53,315 nucleotides of DNA, from assembly GCF_000337455.1 (NCBI RefSeq), contig NZ_AOIU01000032.1, positions 1-53,315 on the forward strand, in the 5' to 3' direction. A model generated the notes under the pieces. It was not told where the DNA came from. It did not search any database and saw nothing but the letters and a program-made list of their open reading frames with translations. Below, one piece after another: positions 1 to 8,547 of this stretch; positions within the stretch are counted from its first letter, which is position 1, and every line of letters begins with the position of its first letter. This DNA comes from Halosimplex carlsbadense 2-9-1 (lineage in GTDB: Archaea; Halobacteriota; Halobacteria; Halobacteriales; Haloarculaceae). The translations under genes were made by a program, and so were the position numbers.

Positions 1-22
1 GGTGGCGAAAGAGGGAACCGAC

Positions 23-1081
23 ATGGCTGGTGACGACCTCCTCGCCTCGCTCGAAGCCGTCTCCGAGCGGTTCAATTTCGGGGAGTACGAAGCCAAGGCG
101 TACCTCACGATCCTCGAACACGGACAGGTCACGGCGTCGGAGATCGCCGACTACACGGACATCCCCCAGCCGCGCGTCTACGACACGGTCCGCAGCCTGA
201 GCGACATCGGCCTCGTCGAACTGCAGGAGTCGCGGCCGATGAAAGTGCTGGCGCTCGACCCCGCCGAGGCGTTCGACGACCTCCAGGAGTCGCTGGACAC
301 CCTCGTCGACGGGCTCGAACAGCAGTACACCCAGCCCGCCCGCGGCACGGAGGCGGTCTCGCTCGTCAAGTCCCGGCCCACGATCCTCCGGTATCTCTCC
401 GAGGTCATCGACTCCGCCAACTACGAGCTGATGCTCTCGCTGACGCCCGAGCTGCTGGAGCGCTTCGAGAGCCAGCTCCGCCGCCAGTACGAGGACGGCG
501 TCGCCATCGAACTCCTCATCTCGCCGGCGACCGAGGTCTCGGAGCCCGAGGAGTTCGACTACGCCGACCTCGCCAGCACGGTCAAGCAGCGCCGCGGCGT
601 CACGACGCCCGTCGTCGCCGTCGCCGACGGCCGCTACTCGATCTACGCCACCCGCGAGAGCCTGAAGGGCGACACCGACCGCTACGGGGTCATCTTCGAC
701 CGCTCGGAGCTGGGCTTTCTCGTCTCGATGTTCATGAACACCGTCCTCTGGACCACCGCCGAGACGGTCCGGACGGACGGCGAGGAGCTGACGTTCCCGC
801 GGCGCTACGGCACGATCCGCCGCGCCATCGCCGACATGGTCGACCTCGACGGCGAGTTCTACGCGACCATCGAGGGACGGGACGTGCTGACCGGCGAGGA
901 GCTGGTCGTCGCGGGGAAGGTCGTCGACGCCAGCATCACGTCCAGCCTCGAAGAGGCGTCGCTCGTCGTCGAGACGGACGAGGGGCGAGTCACCGTCGGC
1001 GGCCAGGTCGCCGCGCTCGAAGACATCGAATCCTTCGAGATCCGCATCGGCCGCGACTCGCCACCGGAACCCGCCGACTGA
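23..1081 (+). CDS. trmB: TrmB, sugar-responsive transcriptional regulator
   Basis: Global regulator that binds DNA in the absence of glucose and controls gluconeogenesis, glycolysis and cofactor genes in haloarchaea. Residues about 8-75 form a winged helix-turn-helix (EYEAKAYLTILEHGQ...IPQPRVYDTVRSL), followed by a linker helix and, from about residue 105, the TrmB effector domain that binds sugar. Its 352 residues are normal for the family. I chose the ATG at 23 because the family begins MA-DDLLASLEAV; an in-frame GTG at 2 would add seven residues, and the window edge hides anything further upstream. The next gene downstream is another winged-helix regulator, not an operon partner. Assignment to the TrmB family is very safe; orthology to the characterised Halobacterium TrmB is inferred from resemblance in memory. 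Confidence 0.85.
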   Translation: MAGDDLLASLEAVSERFNFGEYEAKAYLTILEHGQVTASEIADYTDIPQPRVYDTVRSLSDIGLVELQESRPMKVLALDPAEAFDDLQESLDTLVDGLEQQYTQPARGTEAVSLVKSRPTILRYLSEVIDSANYELMLSLTPELLERFESQLRRQYEDGVAIELLISPATEVSEPEEFDYADLASTVKQRRGVTTPVVAVADGRYSIYATRESLKGDTDRYGVIFDRSELGFLVSMFMNTVLWTTAETVRTDGEELTFPRRYGTIRRAIADMVDLDGEFYATIEGRDVLTGEELVVAGKVVDASITSSLEEASLVVETDEGRVTVGGQVAALEDIESFEIRIGRDSPPEPAD

Positions 1082-1438
1082 CAGGCGGATCATCGACCGA
1101 CTGTCGAGGTATCCACCGACTGTCGAGTCGACGGACTACCGTCGGGACGGCGGAACGCTCGCGAGCGGAGGGCCGAAAGAACGTGGGCCGGGCCGGGGCG
1201 GACAACGCCAGCGAGCCGCTCTCCCCCCTCAAGGTCGAGAGGCCAGCAGGGACCCTACATCCCCCATCGAACCGCATTGTGTCCTCACTCCCGCAACGGT
1301 ATAAATCTTGAACTTTTCACCCGAAAAGAATTCCATCCCGTAGAAATCGTTCCGCAAGAGCGAAGTGATTCCGAAGGGTATGGAATCCGATATGGTATCG
1401 AGTGACGGACCCGTTCGACGGTCGCGGGGGGAAGCGAG
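1082..1438. promoter_or_regulatory. Intergenic control region with dyads upstream of regulator
   Basis: A 357-base gap between two regulators. Its first part holds the direct repeat ACCGACTGTCGAG, twice with a few bases between (around 1097-1126). The second part is AT-rich for this genome: TATAAAT at about 1301-1307, then the inverted repeat CTTTTC-ACCC-GAAAAG at about 1314-1329, and GATTCC (1367-1372) paired with GGAATC (1382-1387). These dyads precede the GTG start at 1439 and could be operators for autoregulation. I see no gene here. Confidence 0.4.
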
Positions 1439-2230
1439 GTGAGTTCGGAGTCGATCGTGGGCTACGTGCTGGGGTCGTCGGTTCGGACGGACGTGCTGCT
1501 CGCGGTCGTCGCCGAGCGGCGGTCGATGGGCGCGCTCATCGACGCGGTCGAGGCGAGCGAGTCCGCCGTCTACAACGCCGTCAGCGACCTCGAACGCAAG
1601 GGGCTGGTACGCTCGCTGGAGGCGGGCTGGGCGGCGACGGGGAGCGGACAGCTGGTCGCGGACCTGATCGAACAGCAGCGGAACCTCTGTCGACTGCTCG
1701 CCGACGACTACTGGCGGAGCCACGACGTGTCCGCGCTCCCGCGGCGGTTCCGACTCAGGCTGACCGAACTCGCCGGCGCCGAGGTGGTCCGCGCCTCAGA
1801 CACCGACCCTCACGCGGTCGTCAGGGAGGTCCGCGACCGGGTCGACCGGGCCGGCGCGAACGTCGACATCGTGACGCCGATCTATCAGGCCGAGTACGAG
1901 GCCGTCATGCCCGACTCGCCCGAGGCCCGACTGCTGGTCGACAGGAGCGTCGCCTTCGACGCCCTCGAACGCGTCGACTCGCCCGACGAGGCCGACCAGT
2001 GGACCGAGACCGCCGTCCGCGTGCTCGACGCGGACGTGGGCATCGCCGTCACCGACGAGGAGATCATGCTCTCGCTGCCCACCATCGACGGCCAGTGGGA
2101 CTCCCGGACAGAGATAGTAGCCGCGGACGACCGCGCCATGGAGTGGGGCCGCGACCTGTTCGAACACTACTGGGACCGCGCGACGCCCAACGACGAGTTC
2201 GTCACCGAGTACTTCGTCGACCCACCGTAG
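1439..2230 (+). CDS. Winged-helix transcriptional regulator (FilR1/DUF1724-like)
   Basis: A 263-residue DNA-binding protein. The N-terminal 75 residues form a winged helix (SVRTDVLLAVVAERRSMGALIDAVEASESAVYNAVSDLERKGLV), and the rest resembles the ligand-sensing domain found after MarR/ArsR-like heads in methanogen FilR1 and many haloarchaeal regulators (MLSLPTIDGQWDSRTEIVAAD near the end). The start is a GTG preceded by GAAGCGAG. No ligand or target can be named. The inverted repeats in the upstream gap suggest it may bind its own promoter. It is followed after 56 bases by a glycosyltransferase gene on the same strand. Confidence 0.7.
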   Translation: MSSESIVGYVLGSSVRTDVLLAVVAERRSMGALIDAVEASESAVYNAVSDLERKGLVRSLEAGWAATGSGQLVADLIEQQRNLCRLLADDYWRSHDVSALPRRFRLRLTELAGAEVVRASDTDPHAVVREVRDRVDRAGANVDIVTPIYQAEYEAVMPDSPEARLLVDRSVAFDALERVDSPDEADQWTETAVRVLDADVGIAVTDEEIMLSLPTIDGQWDSRTEIVAADDRAMEWGRDLFEHYWDRATPNDEFVTEYFVDPP

Positions 2231-2286
2231 CGCCTGTTTTTGGCGAACCTAAAAACTCAAGAGGGTCGAGTCGAGAGTGGTGAGCA

Positions 2287-3096
2287 ATGGGTCAGCTACA
2301 GCGGGACGGGCGCACTGACGTGGCCGAAGACGACGCCGAGAACGCGGACGGTCGAACGACGAACGCGGGCGACGCTGCGGTCGAGTCAGGGATGGAGAGG
2401 GCGACCGAGACGGGCGGCGAGTTCACGTTCGACGACGTGACGGTCGTGATGGGCACGTACAACGAGGAGGCGGCGATCGGCGCGGTCCTCGACGACGTCG
2501 ACGAGGTGACGGACGGCCGAGCGAACGTGGTCTGCGTCGACGGGTCGGACGACCGAACCCCGGAGATCGCTCGCGAACACGGCGCACGCGTCATCGAACA
2601 GGACCCCCAGGGCTACGGCGTGGCCGTCCGGGAAGCGGTGCTTGCGGCCGACCGCCCCGTCGTTGTCACGACCGACTGCGACGACACCTACCCGATGGAG
2701 GCCCTGCCGGAGTTCCTGGAACTGGTCAACGACGGCACCGACGTGGTCAGCGGCGACCGGATCACCCCCGGCGCCGACGCGATGCCGGCGTTCAACCGCC
2801 AGGGCAACCGCGCGTTCGCTCTGCTCGCCAGCGCTCTGCTGGGCGAGCGCGTCCACGACACGACGACGGGGATGCGCGCCTACCGCCGCGAGGTTGTCCA
2901 GGAGATCACCTGGACCGAGAACACCGGCCTCTCGGCCGAACTGCTCGTCCGTCCCCTGATGCGGGGCTACGACGTGCGCGAGGTGCCCATCGAGTACGAC
3001 GAGCGCACGGGCGAGACGAAACTCGACCCGCTCGCCGGCGGCGCCGCCATCGCCAAGTCGATCGTGAAAGTCTGTCTCGAAGAACGCCGGCGCTGA
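2287..3096 (+). CDS. GT2 family glycosyltransferase (dolichyl-phosphate hexose type)
   Basis: Transfers a sugar from a nucleotide donor, most likely to a polyprenyl or dolichyl phosphate on the inner face of the membrane. Motifs of GT2 enzymes are present: VVMGTYNEEAAIGAVLDDV at about residues 54-72, DGSDDRT, the metal-binding TDCDDTYP and the late TTTGMRAYRR. There is no C-terminal membrane domain, so it is the short soluble type related to DPM1 and AglJ. The first 35-50 residues are low-complexity and acidic; an in-frame ATG at 2392 would remove most of this and is a real alternative start. Sugar and acceptor are unknown. It converges on the gluconate-dehydrogenase-like gene downstream. Confidence 0.75.
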   Translation: MGQLQRDGRTDVAEDDAENADGRTTNAGDAAVESGMERATETGGEFTFDDVTVVMGTYNEEAAIGAVLDDVDEVTDGRANVVCVDGSDDRTPEIAREHGARVIEQDPQGYGVAVREAVLAADRPVVVTTDCDDTYPMEALPEFLELVNDGTDVVSGDRITPGADAMPAFNRQGNRAFALLASALLGERVHDTTTGMRAYRREVVQEITWTENTGLSAELLVRPLMRGYDVREVPIEYDERTGETKLDPLAGGAAIAKSIVKVCLEERRR

Positions 3097-3117
3097 GTGG
3101 GCGCGCGGGTCTCCGTT

Positions 3118-3705
3118 TCACCGCGGCCCGCGCCGATAGCTCTCCGCGCCGCCCGGGTGGCCCTGCGGGTTCTCGATGCCGACGAGTTCGCCGCCGGTCG
3201 GCGAGGCGTACAGCGCGAACAGCAACTCGTTGACCAGGTAGTAGCGGACGCGCTCGGCGTCCGACCCCTCCGGGTCCGGCTCCGCCTCGCGCGCACCCAT
3301 CCGGTCCAACGCTTCCTCGCGGCGGTCGAGTTCGAGCGCGGGAAACTCGGCGTCCAGCCACGAGCGCGTCCACTCGACGGCGTGTTCCGCTGCCTCGGCG
3401 ACGCCGGCCGCGTGGTCCGGTCGCTCGGCCGCGCGTCCCTCGACGAACGTCTCGACGAACGCGTCGATCCCGTCGAGATCGCTCGGATACACCACCTCCG
3501 CAGCGGCCGTCAGCACGTCGAGGTGGCGCCGTTCGAGCGGGTCCGGTGGCGGCCCGGTGGCAGCCGCCGTCGGCGTCTCGCCGTCGGCCGGTGTGCCGTC
3601 GTCGGTGGTCGAACAGCCCGCCAGCGCGGCGCTACCGGTGATTCCGGCCGCCGCGAGGGCGGCGATCGCGTCGCGTCGCGTCAGTTCCGTGTCGTCGGTG
3701 GTCAT
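3118..3705 (-). CDS. Gluconate 2-dehydrogenase subunit 3 family lipoprotein
   Basis: A 195-residue exported protein. Residues 10-31 form a twin-arginine plus lipobox signal (TRRDAIAALAAAG...AALAGC, Cys31), so it should be lipid-anchored outside the cell. The mature part (ERRHLDVLTAAAEVVYPSDLDGIDAFVETF...) matches the small subunit of membrane gluconate 2-dehydrogenase, which normally escorts a GMC flavoprotein. No flavoprotein or cytochrome c partner gene is adjacent, so the partner must be elsewhere or the role differs. It is the last gene of the minus-strand run that begins with the ferric ABC transporter; only 6 bases separate it from the preceding gene. Confidence 0.75.
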   Translation of the reverse strand: MTTDDTELTRRDAIAALAAAGITGSAALAGCSTTDDGTPADGETPTAAATGPPPDPLERRHLDVLTAAAEVVYPSDLDGIDAFVETFVEGRAAERPDHAAGVAEAAEHAVEWTRSWLDAEFPALELDRREEALDRMGAREAEPDPEGSDAERVRYYLVNELLFALYASPTGGELVGIENPQGHPGGAESYRRGPR

Positions 3706-3711
3706 GAGTGG

Positions 3712-5775
3712 TCAGGTGTCTCCGTCCGTCGCGGCCAGGTCCGTCTCGACGGTGACGCCGTCGGGCGCGGTCTCCGGGACGTACGCCGCCGCGCCACCGC
3801 ACGAGCGGACGCCGCGGCAGAGTTCGACGCCGGGTGAGAGCGCGCGCACCCGCCCGTCGGTCGCGTCGACCGGCAGGTCGAAGCGGTAGCTGAAGCTCCC
3901 GCCCGGGCCGTAGTCGACGAAGGCGCTCGCGCGGACCGTCTCGACGCCGTCGATCGTCAACGTCTCGTTCGCGGGCCCGCCGAGTCCCTCGACCGCGACG
4001 CGCTCGTCGGTGACGACCAGTCGGAACTCGACCGACGAGTTCGCGGCGCTCGCGACGCGGTAGACGCTCCCGTCGCCGGTGCCGACGCGGACCGTGACGC
4101 TCTCGGCCCCGGCCGGGACGCCGACGGTCGCGGTCAGCGTCAGGCGGTCGCCGCGCACGTCTTCGACCCGCTGGAGGCGCGCGGCGCTGGGCGACCCGTC
4201 GTAGGGCGCCCAGCCGCCGCGGTAGACGTACCGGTGGAGCGTCCGGTTCGGGAACGCGTCGGCCGTCGCGAACGGCCGGTCGTCGATCGCGTAGACCGCC
4301 CGGCCGTCGTAGCCGGGGTCGTTGCGGACGGCCTGGAACGGGTGATTGAGCCAGTTCCCGTACGGGTCGGGCAAGAGGACGAGCGAGTTCGCCGGCGGGC
4401 CGCCCTCGAAGGGTTCGTAGGCCCGCTCGTAGCTGTCGGTCACCTCCGCGTTGCGCTCGACGGGCTCGCGGGCGATGTCGGCCGCGACCGCTCCGACGCC
4501 GCCAGCGAGGACGAGGACGGCGGCGGCGGCCGCGACGCGACCCGTCCGCGCGTCGAACTCAGGGCGGGCCGCGACCGCGTCGCTGACCCGGGCGGCTATC
4601 GCGAGCGCTGCGACGGCCGCGAACGCCGCGGTGGGCAACAGCAGGTCGAAGTGGTAGTACGGCCCGAGCGCGGACACGAGGCCGTCCCCAGCGGTGTCGA
4701 GACCGCCGAGGACGTTGAAGTTGCCCCAGAAGCAGACGTTGCCGACGGGGATCGAGACGAGGAGACCGGCCAGCGGCGCCTGTCGGTCGGTCAGTCCCCG
4801 GCGGACGGCGACGGCGACGCCGAGGCCTGCCAGCCCCGCGGTGACCAGCCCGCCGGCGACCCACTTCGCGAAGAAGATCCAGAGTACGCGACCGTTGGCT
4901 TCCAGCGCGAGTTCGGGGGTGTAGGCGACCTCGTGGTTCAGGATGCGACGCTGACCGAAGCCGAGGCCGTCCAGCGGCGCGAACGCCGCGTAGGGGAACG
5001 TCAGCGCGTGGCCGGTCACGACGGCGTTGTACCCGAGCGCGATCGCGACGCCCGCCAGCCCCAGCGCCGCCGTCGTCGCCTGTCGGCCCACCGCGTCGGA
5101 GTCGCGGACGAGCGCGAGCGGGGCGCGGAGCCGCGCGACGTCTATCTCGCCCCGGAGCGACCACAGCGCGTGCCCGACGAACGGCAGCGCGAACAGGACC
5201 GCCGTGTACGGCCGCGCGAAGAAGGCCAGTCCGACCGCCGCCCCGGCCGCGGCGGCCCAGCGCCGGCTCCCGATACGGTCGGCCCGCAGGTAGCAGTACG
5301 CGAACGCGAGATTCAGGACGTGCGTCGGCGCGTAGGGGAGGAACACCGAGGAAGAGATCACGAACAGCGGCGAGGCGAGCACGAGGACGGCCGCGAGCAG
5401 TCCCGTCCGCGCGTCGAAGGCCTCGCGGACGACGCCGACGGCCAGCGCCAGGTTCCCGGCGGCGACCGCGACGAGCGTCAGGCGGTAGCCGCCGAGCAGT
5501 TCCCCGACGGCGAACATCGCCGCGGGGACGGGCGCGTACTTGGGGTACATGCCCTCGGCGGCGTCGACGAAGAACCACGGCCGGAACACCCCCTCGACCG
5601 GCGGGTCGAGGTAGAGCTGGCCCTCCAGCAGCATCGCGGCCTGCTGGAGGTAGACGGCCTCGTCGTGGTTCAGCGAGTGGTACGGAAAGAGGGTCGTGGA
5701 GACGAACCAGACGAGGAGGGCACCAGCGAGCGCGAGCGCGGCCGTTCCGAGGGTCGCGCTCCGCCGGCGCATCAT
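3712..5775 (-). CDS. Membrane glycosyltransferase, GT39/ArnT-like
   Basis: A 687-residue polytopic membrane protein. After the first membrane helix comes NHDEAVYL (residues 36-43), the acidic catalytic motif of the lipid-linked-sugar-dependent GT-C fold (PMT, ArnT and related enzymes). About ten or more hydrophobic helices follow to roughly residue 430, then an extracellular beta-rich C-terminal domain containing YVYRGGWAPYDGSPS. Such enzymes move a sugar from a polyprenyl carrier onto protein or lipid on the outer face. Its start overlaps the end of the ABC ATPase gene by 4 bases (ATGA), so it is probably translated with the iron transporter. The acceptor is unknown. Confidence 0.75.
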   Translation of the reverse strand: MMRRRSATLGTAALALAGALLVWFVSTTLFPYHSLNHDEAVYLQQAAMLLEGQLYLDPPVEGVFRPWFFVDAAEGMYPKYAPVPAAMFAVGELLGGYRLTLVAVAAGNLALAVGVVREAFDARTGLLAAVLVLASPLFVISSSVFLPYAPTHVLNLAFAYCYLRADRIGSRRWAAAAGAAVGLAFFARPYTAVLFALPFVGHALWSLRGEIDVARLRAPLALVRDSDAVGRQATTAALGLAGVAIALGYNAVVTGHALTFPYAAFAPLDGLGFGQRRILNHEVAYTPELALEANGRVLWIFFAKWVAGGLVTAGLAGLGVAVAVRRGLTDRQAPLAGLLVSIPVGNVCFWGNFNVLGGLDTAGDGLVSALGPYYHFDLLLPTAAFAAVAALAIAARVSDAVAARPEFDARTGRVAAAAAVLVLAGGVGAVAADIAREPVERNAEVTDSYERAYEPFEGGPPANSLVLLPDPYGNWLNHPFQAVRNDPGYDGRAVYAIDDRPFATADAFPNRTLHRYVYRGGWAPYDGSPSAARLQRVEDVRGDRLTLTATVGVPAGAESVTVRVGTGDGSVYRVASAANSSVEFRLVVTDERVAVEGLGGPANETLTIDGVETVRASAFVDYGPGGSFSYRFDLPVDATDGRVRALSPGVELCRGVRSCGGAAAYVPETAPDGVTVETDLAATDGDT

Positions 5776-6923
5776 TCGGCGGGGAACCAGGCCAGCGGGT
5801 GGTCGACCCGGAGGTCGACGCGGACCCGCTGGTCCAGCGCGAGGTCGTCGGCGTGGTTGTGTTCGCAGTAGACGTGGTCGCCGCCGTCGAGTGTCACCTG
5901 GTAGACGAACGACGGCCCCGTGTACTGGCGGTGGACGATCTCGCCGTTGCCGGGGTCGGCGTCGGCCGCGGCCTCGAAGGACTCCTCGTCGGCGGGCGTC
6001 GCGACGAGGTCATCCGGACGGACCATCACGTCGACGCGCGCGCCGGCGTACTCGCGGCCCAGCCCCTCGATCACGTCCGCCGGGAGCGTCCCCAGGTCCG
6101 TCTCGACGCTCCCGTCGTCGAGCGTCCCGGAGACGAACCCGGCCTGGCCGAGGAACTCGGCGACGAACCGCGACTCGGGCTGCTCGAAGACGACCTCCGG
6201 CCGACCGACCTGTTCGACGCTCCCGTCGTGGATGACGGCCACGCGGTCGGAGATGGAGAGTGCCTCCTCCTGGTCGTGGGTCACGGAGACGGCGGTGACG
6301 CCGGTCTCCTTGATTATCCGGCGGACCTCCTCGCGCATCTCGACGCGGAGGCTCACGTCGAGGTTCGAGAACGGCTCGTCGAGCAGCAGCACGTCCGGTT
6401 CGGGCGCGAGCGAGCGGGCGAGCGCGACGCGCTGGCGCTGGCCGCCCGACAGGTCGTCCGGCGACCCCTCGCGGTAGTCGGCGAGGTTCACCAGGTCGAG
6501 CAGCTCCTCGACGCGGGCCTCGCGCTCGTCGGCGGGCCAGTCGTCGATACCGAAGGCGACGTTCTCGCCGACGGTGAGGTGCGGGAACAGGGCAAAGGAC
6601 TGGAAGACCAGCCCCACGTCGCGGTCGTCGGGCGCGACGAATCTGTCGGGGCCGGCGACGATGTCGTCGTCCACGCGGATGGTGCCCCCGTCGGGGCGGT
6701 CGAGGCCGGCGAGCAGGCGGAGCGTCGTCGTCTTCCCGCAGCCCGACGGCCCCAGCAGCGTGAGCAGTTCCCCTTCGTAGACCGACAGCGACAGCTCGTC
6801 GACGGCGGTCTCGACCCCGAACTCGCGAGTGACGCCGTCGAGATTCAGCACCGGCTCGCCGTCGTGCTCGTCGTCGGTCCGCACGCGGTCGTCGGCCGCC
6901 GAGGGAACTGTTTGCTCGATCAT
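5772..6923 (-). CDS. ABC transporter ATPase, ferric iron (Fbp/POT) type
   Basis: Energises import of the ligand delivered by the binding protein of the same operon. Walker A GPSGCGKTT is at residues 58-66, the signature LSGGQ at 158-162, Walker B VLLLDEP at 178-184 and the switch His at 216 (VTHDQ). The C-terminal third is a TOBE-like regulatory domain. Length (383) and the order binding protein, double permease, ATPase fit the FbpABC class for Fe3+; thiamine transporters share this architecture, but the iron-box upstream of the operon favours iron. Separated from the permease by 19 bases, and overlapping the glycosyltransferase gene downstream by 4 bases. Confidence 0.88.
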   Translation of the reverse strand: MIEQTVPSAADDRVRTDDEHDGEPVLNLDGVTREFGVETAVDELSLSVYEGELLTLLGPSGCGKTTTLRLLAGLDRPDGGTIRVDDDIVAGPDRFVAPDDRDVGLVFQSFALFPHLTVGENVAFGIDDWPADEREARVEELLDLVNLADYREGSPDDLSGGQRQRVALARSLAPEPDVLLLDEPFSNLDVSLRVEMREEVRRIIKETGVTAVSVTHDQEEALSISDRVAVIHDGSVEQVGRPEVVFEQPESRFVAEFLGQAGFVSGTLDDGSVETDLGTLPADVIEGLGREYAGARVDVMVRPDDLVATPADEESFEAAADADPGNGEIVHRQYTGPSFVYQVTLDGGDHVYCEHNHADDLALDQRVRVDLRVDHPLAWFPAE

Positions 6924-6942
6924 CGTCGGAACTCTTGTCCTA

Positions 6943-8547
6943 TCAGTCGTCCTCCTGGGCCAAAAGCACAGCCATCGAGAGGCCCGAGACGACGACGAGG
7001 ACGAAGGCTGGGACGGCGGCTTGGCCGTACAGGCCCGCCTCCTCCGCGCGCCAGATGAACGTGACGAGCGTGTCGAAGCCGAACGGCCGCAACAGCAGCG
7101 TCGCCGGGAGTTCCTTCATCGACGTGAGGAACACGAGCGCCGCGCCGGTGACGATCCCGGGGACGATGAGCGGGAACGTCACGGCGCGGAACGCCTCGAA
7201 CCGCGATCGGCCCAGCGTGCGCGCGGCCTCGATGAGCCGGCCGTCGACCTGCATCGTCGAGGTCTGAATCGAGCCGATGGCCTGGGGCATGAACCGGACG
7301 ACGTATGCGAACACGACCAGCGCGACCGTGTCGCGGCCCAGCTCGTACAGCGACGGAGCCGCGTTCAGCGTGAAGGAGATCAACGCGATGGCCAGCACGA
7401 TCCCCGGCGTCGCGTAGCCGACGTAGGGGACTCGCGCCGCCAGCGACGACAGTTTCGAGTCGGCCGTCGCCGAGCGCAGCGCGATCGGGAGAGCGACGAG
7501 GATCGACGCGACCGCCGCCACGAGCGAGACCTTCACCGAGTTCCAGCCGTAGGTCCACGAGAACGTCAGTTGCGCGAACTCGTAGCCGGGACCGCCCCGC
7601 AGCAGCCAGAACGCGAAGATCCCGATCGGGAGCACCAGCGCGGCGGTGGCGACCAGCGCGGGCAGCGCCATCGCGGGGTAGCGCCACGCACCGAGGTCGA
7701 GTTCGGCCGCGCCGCGGTTGCCGCGGCTGGCGTAGGCGCCGGAGTCGTCGGCACCGATGGCGGACTCGGCGGCGAGGATGACGCCGGTGACGGCGAGTAG
7801 CTGCAGCGAGAGCAGCGCGGCGTACCCGCCCAAGCCCGCCCGGTGGCGGCTGTAGATGAACTGCGTGTACACTTCGAGGTTCATGAAATTCGGCGTCCCG
7901 AAGTCGGCGAGGGCGTACAGCGCGACCAGTAGCGCCCCCGCCGCGATCCCCGGGAGGATCTGCGGGAGCGTCACCCGGCGGAACGCCGCCAGGCGCCCGC
8001 AGTTGAGCGTCCGCGCCGCCTCGACCAGCGACGCGTCCAGCGAGAGCAGCGACGCCCGCGTCGTGAGGAAGATGTACGGATAGGTGTACAGCGTGAGGAC
8101 GATCGCGGCCCCGGCGAACCCCTCGACCGCCGGGAGCGGAACGCCCAGCGCCGTCGAGAGCGGACCCGAAGGGCCGAACGCGGAGATCGCGGCGAACGCG
8201 CCGAGGTAGCTCGGGACCGCCAGCGGCAGGGCGATCAGCACCGTCCAGAACCGGCGAAACGGGATCGACGCCTGGACGGTCAGCACCGCCAGCGGGACGC
8301 CGATCGCGACGCCGCCGGCGGTGACGACGGCGACGAGCGCGACGCTGCGAACGAGCACCGCGAGCGTTTCCGAGGCCACGAAGAAGTCGAGCGCCTCGCT
8401 CCCCAGGCCGGCAGCGTCGACGGCCAGCCAGGCCAGCGGCGCGACCAGCGCGAACGCCAGCAGCGTCGCGAGCACGGCGTAGAGAGCGTTTACTCCGTCC
8501 TCGGGGAGGAGGTCGCTCGCCGGTCCGACGCGCTCGCGAACGCTCAT
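6943..8547 (-). CDS. ABC transporter permease, ferric iron type (duplicated domain)
   Basis: A 534-residue membrane protein with two tandem permease halves, each carrying the EAA-type cytoplasmic loop (SLVEAARTLNCGRLAAFRRVTLPQILPG and RLIEAARTLGRSRFEAFRAVTFPLIVPG). Fused duplicated permeases are the rule in the FbpB and ThiP families. The start ATG directly abuts the stop of the binding-protein gene, which suggests tight translational coupling. It would form the transmembrane channel served by the ATPase encoded next. Confidence 0.88.
   Translation of the reverse strand: MSVRERVGPASDLLPEDGVNALYAVLATLLAFALVAPLAWLAVDAAGLGSEALDFFVASETLAVLVRSVALVAVVTAGGVAIGVPLAVLTVQASIPFRRFWTVLIALPLAVPSYLGAFAAISAFGPSGPLSTALGVPLPAVEGFAGAAIVLTLYTYPYIFLTTRASLLSLDASLVEAARTLNCGRLAAFRRVTLPQILPGIAAGALLVALYALADFGTPNFMNLEVYTQFIYSRHRAGLGGYAALLSLQLLAVTGVILAAESAIGADDSGAYASRGNRGAAELDLGAWRYPAMALPALVATAALVLPIGIFAFWLLRGGPGYEFAQLTFSWTYGWNSVKVSLVAAVASILVALPIALRSATADSKLSSLAARVPYVGYATPGIVLAIALISFTLNAAPSLYELGRDTVALVVFAYVVRFMPQAIGSIQTSTMQVDGRLIEAARTLGRSRFEAFRAVTFPLIVPGIVTGAALVFLTSMKELPATLLLRPFGFDTLVTFIWRAEEAGLYGQAAVPAFVLVVVSGLSMAVLLAQEDD

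Noticed and set aside
4234..5871. 545-residue open frame antisense to the GT39-like gene
   Set aside because: Composition is Arg/Asp/Glu-rich without family motifs; it mirrors the GC-rich coding strand. The same reasoning excludes long antisense frames at 6920-9193, 14033-15049, 21511-22953, 26006-28390 and 37582-38781.
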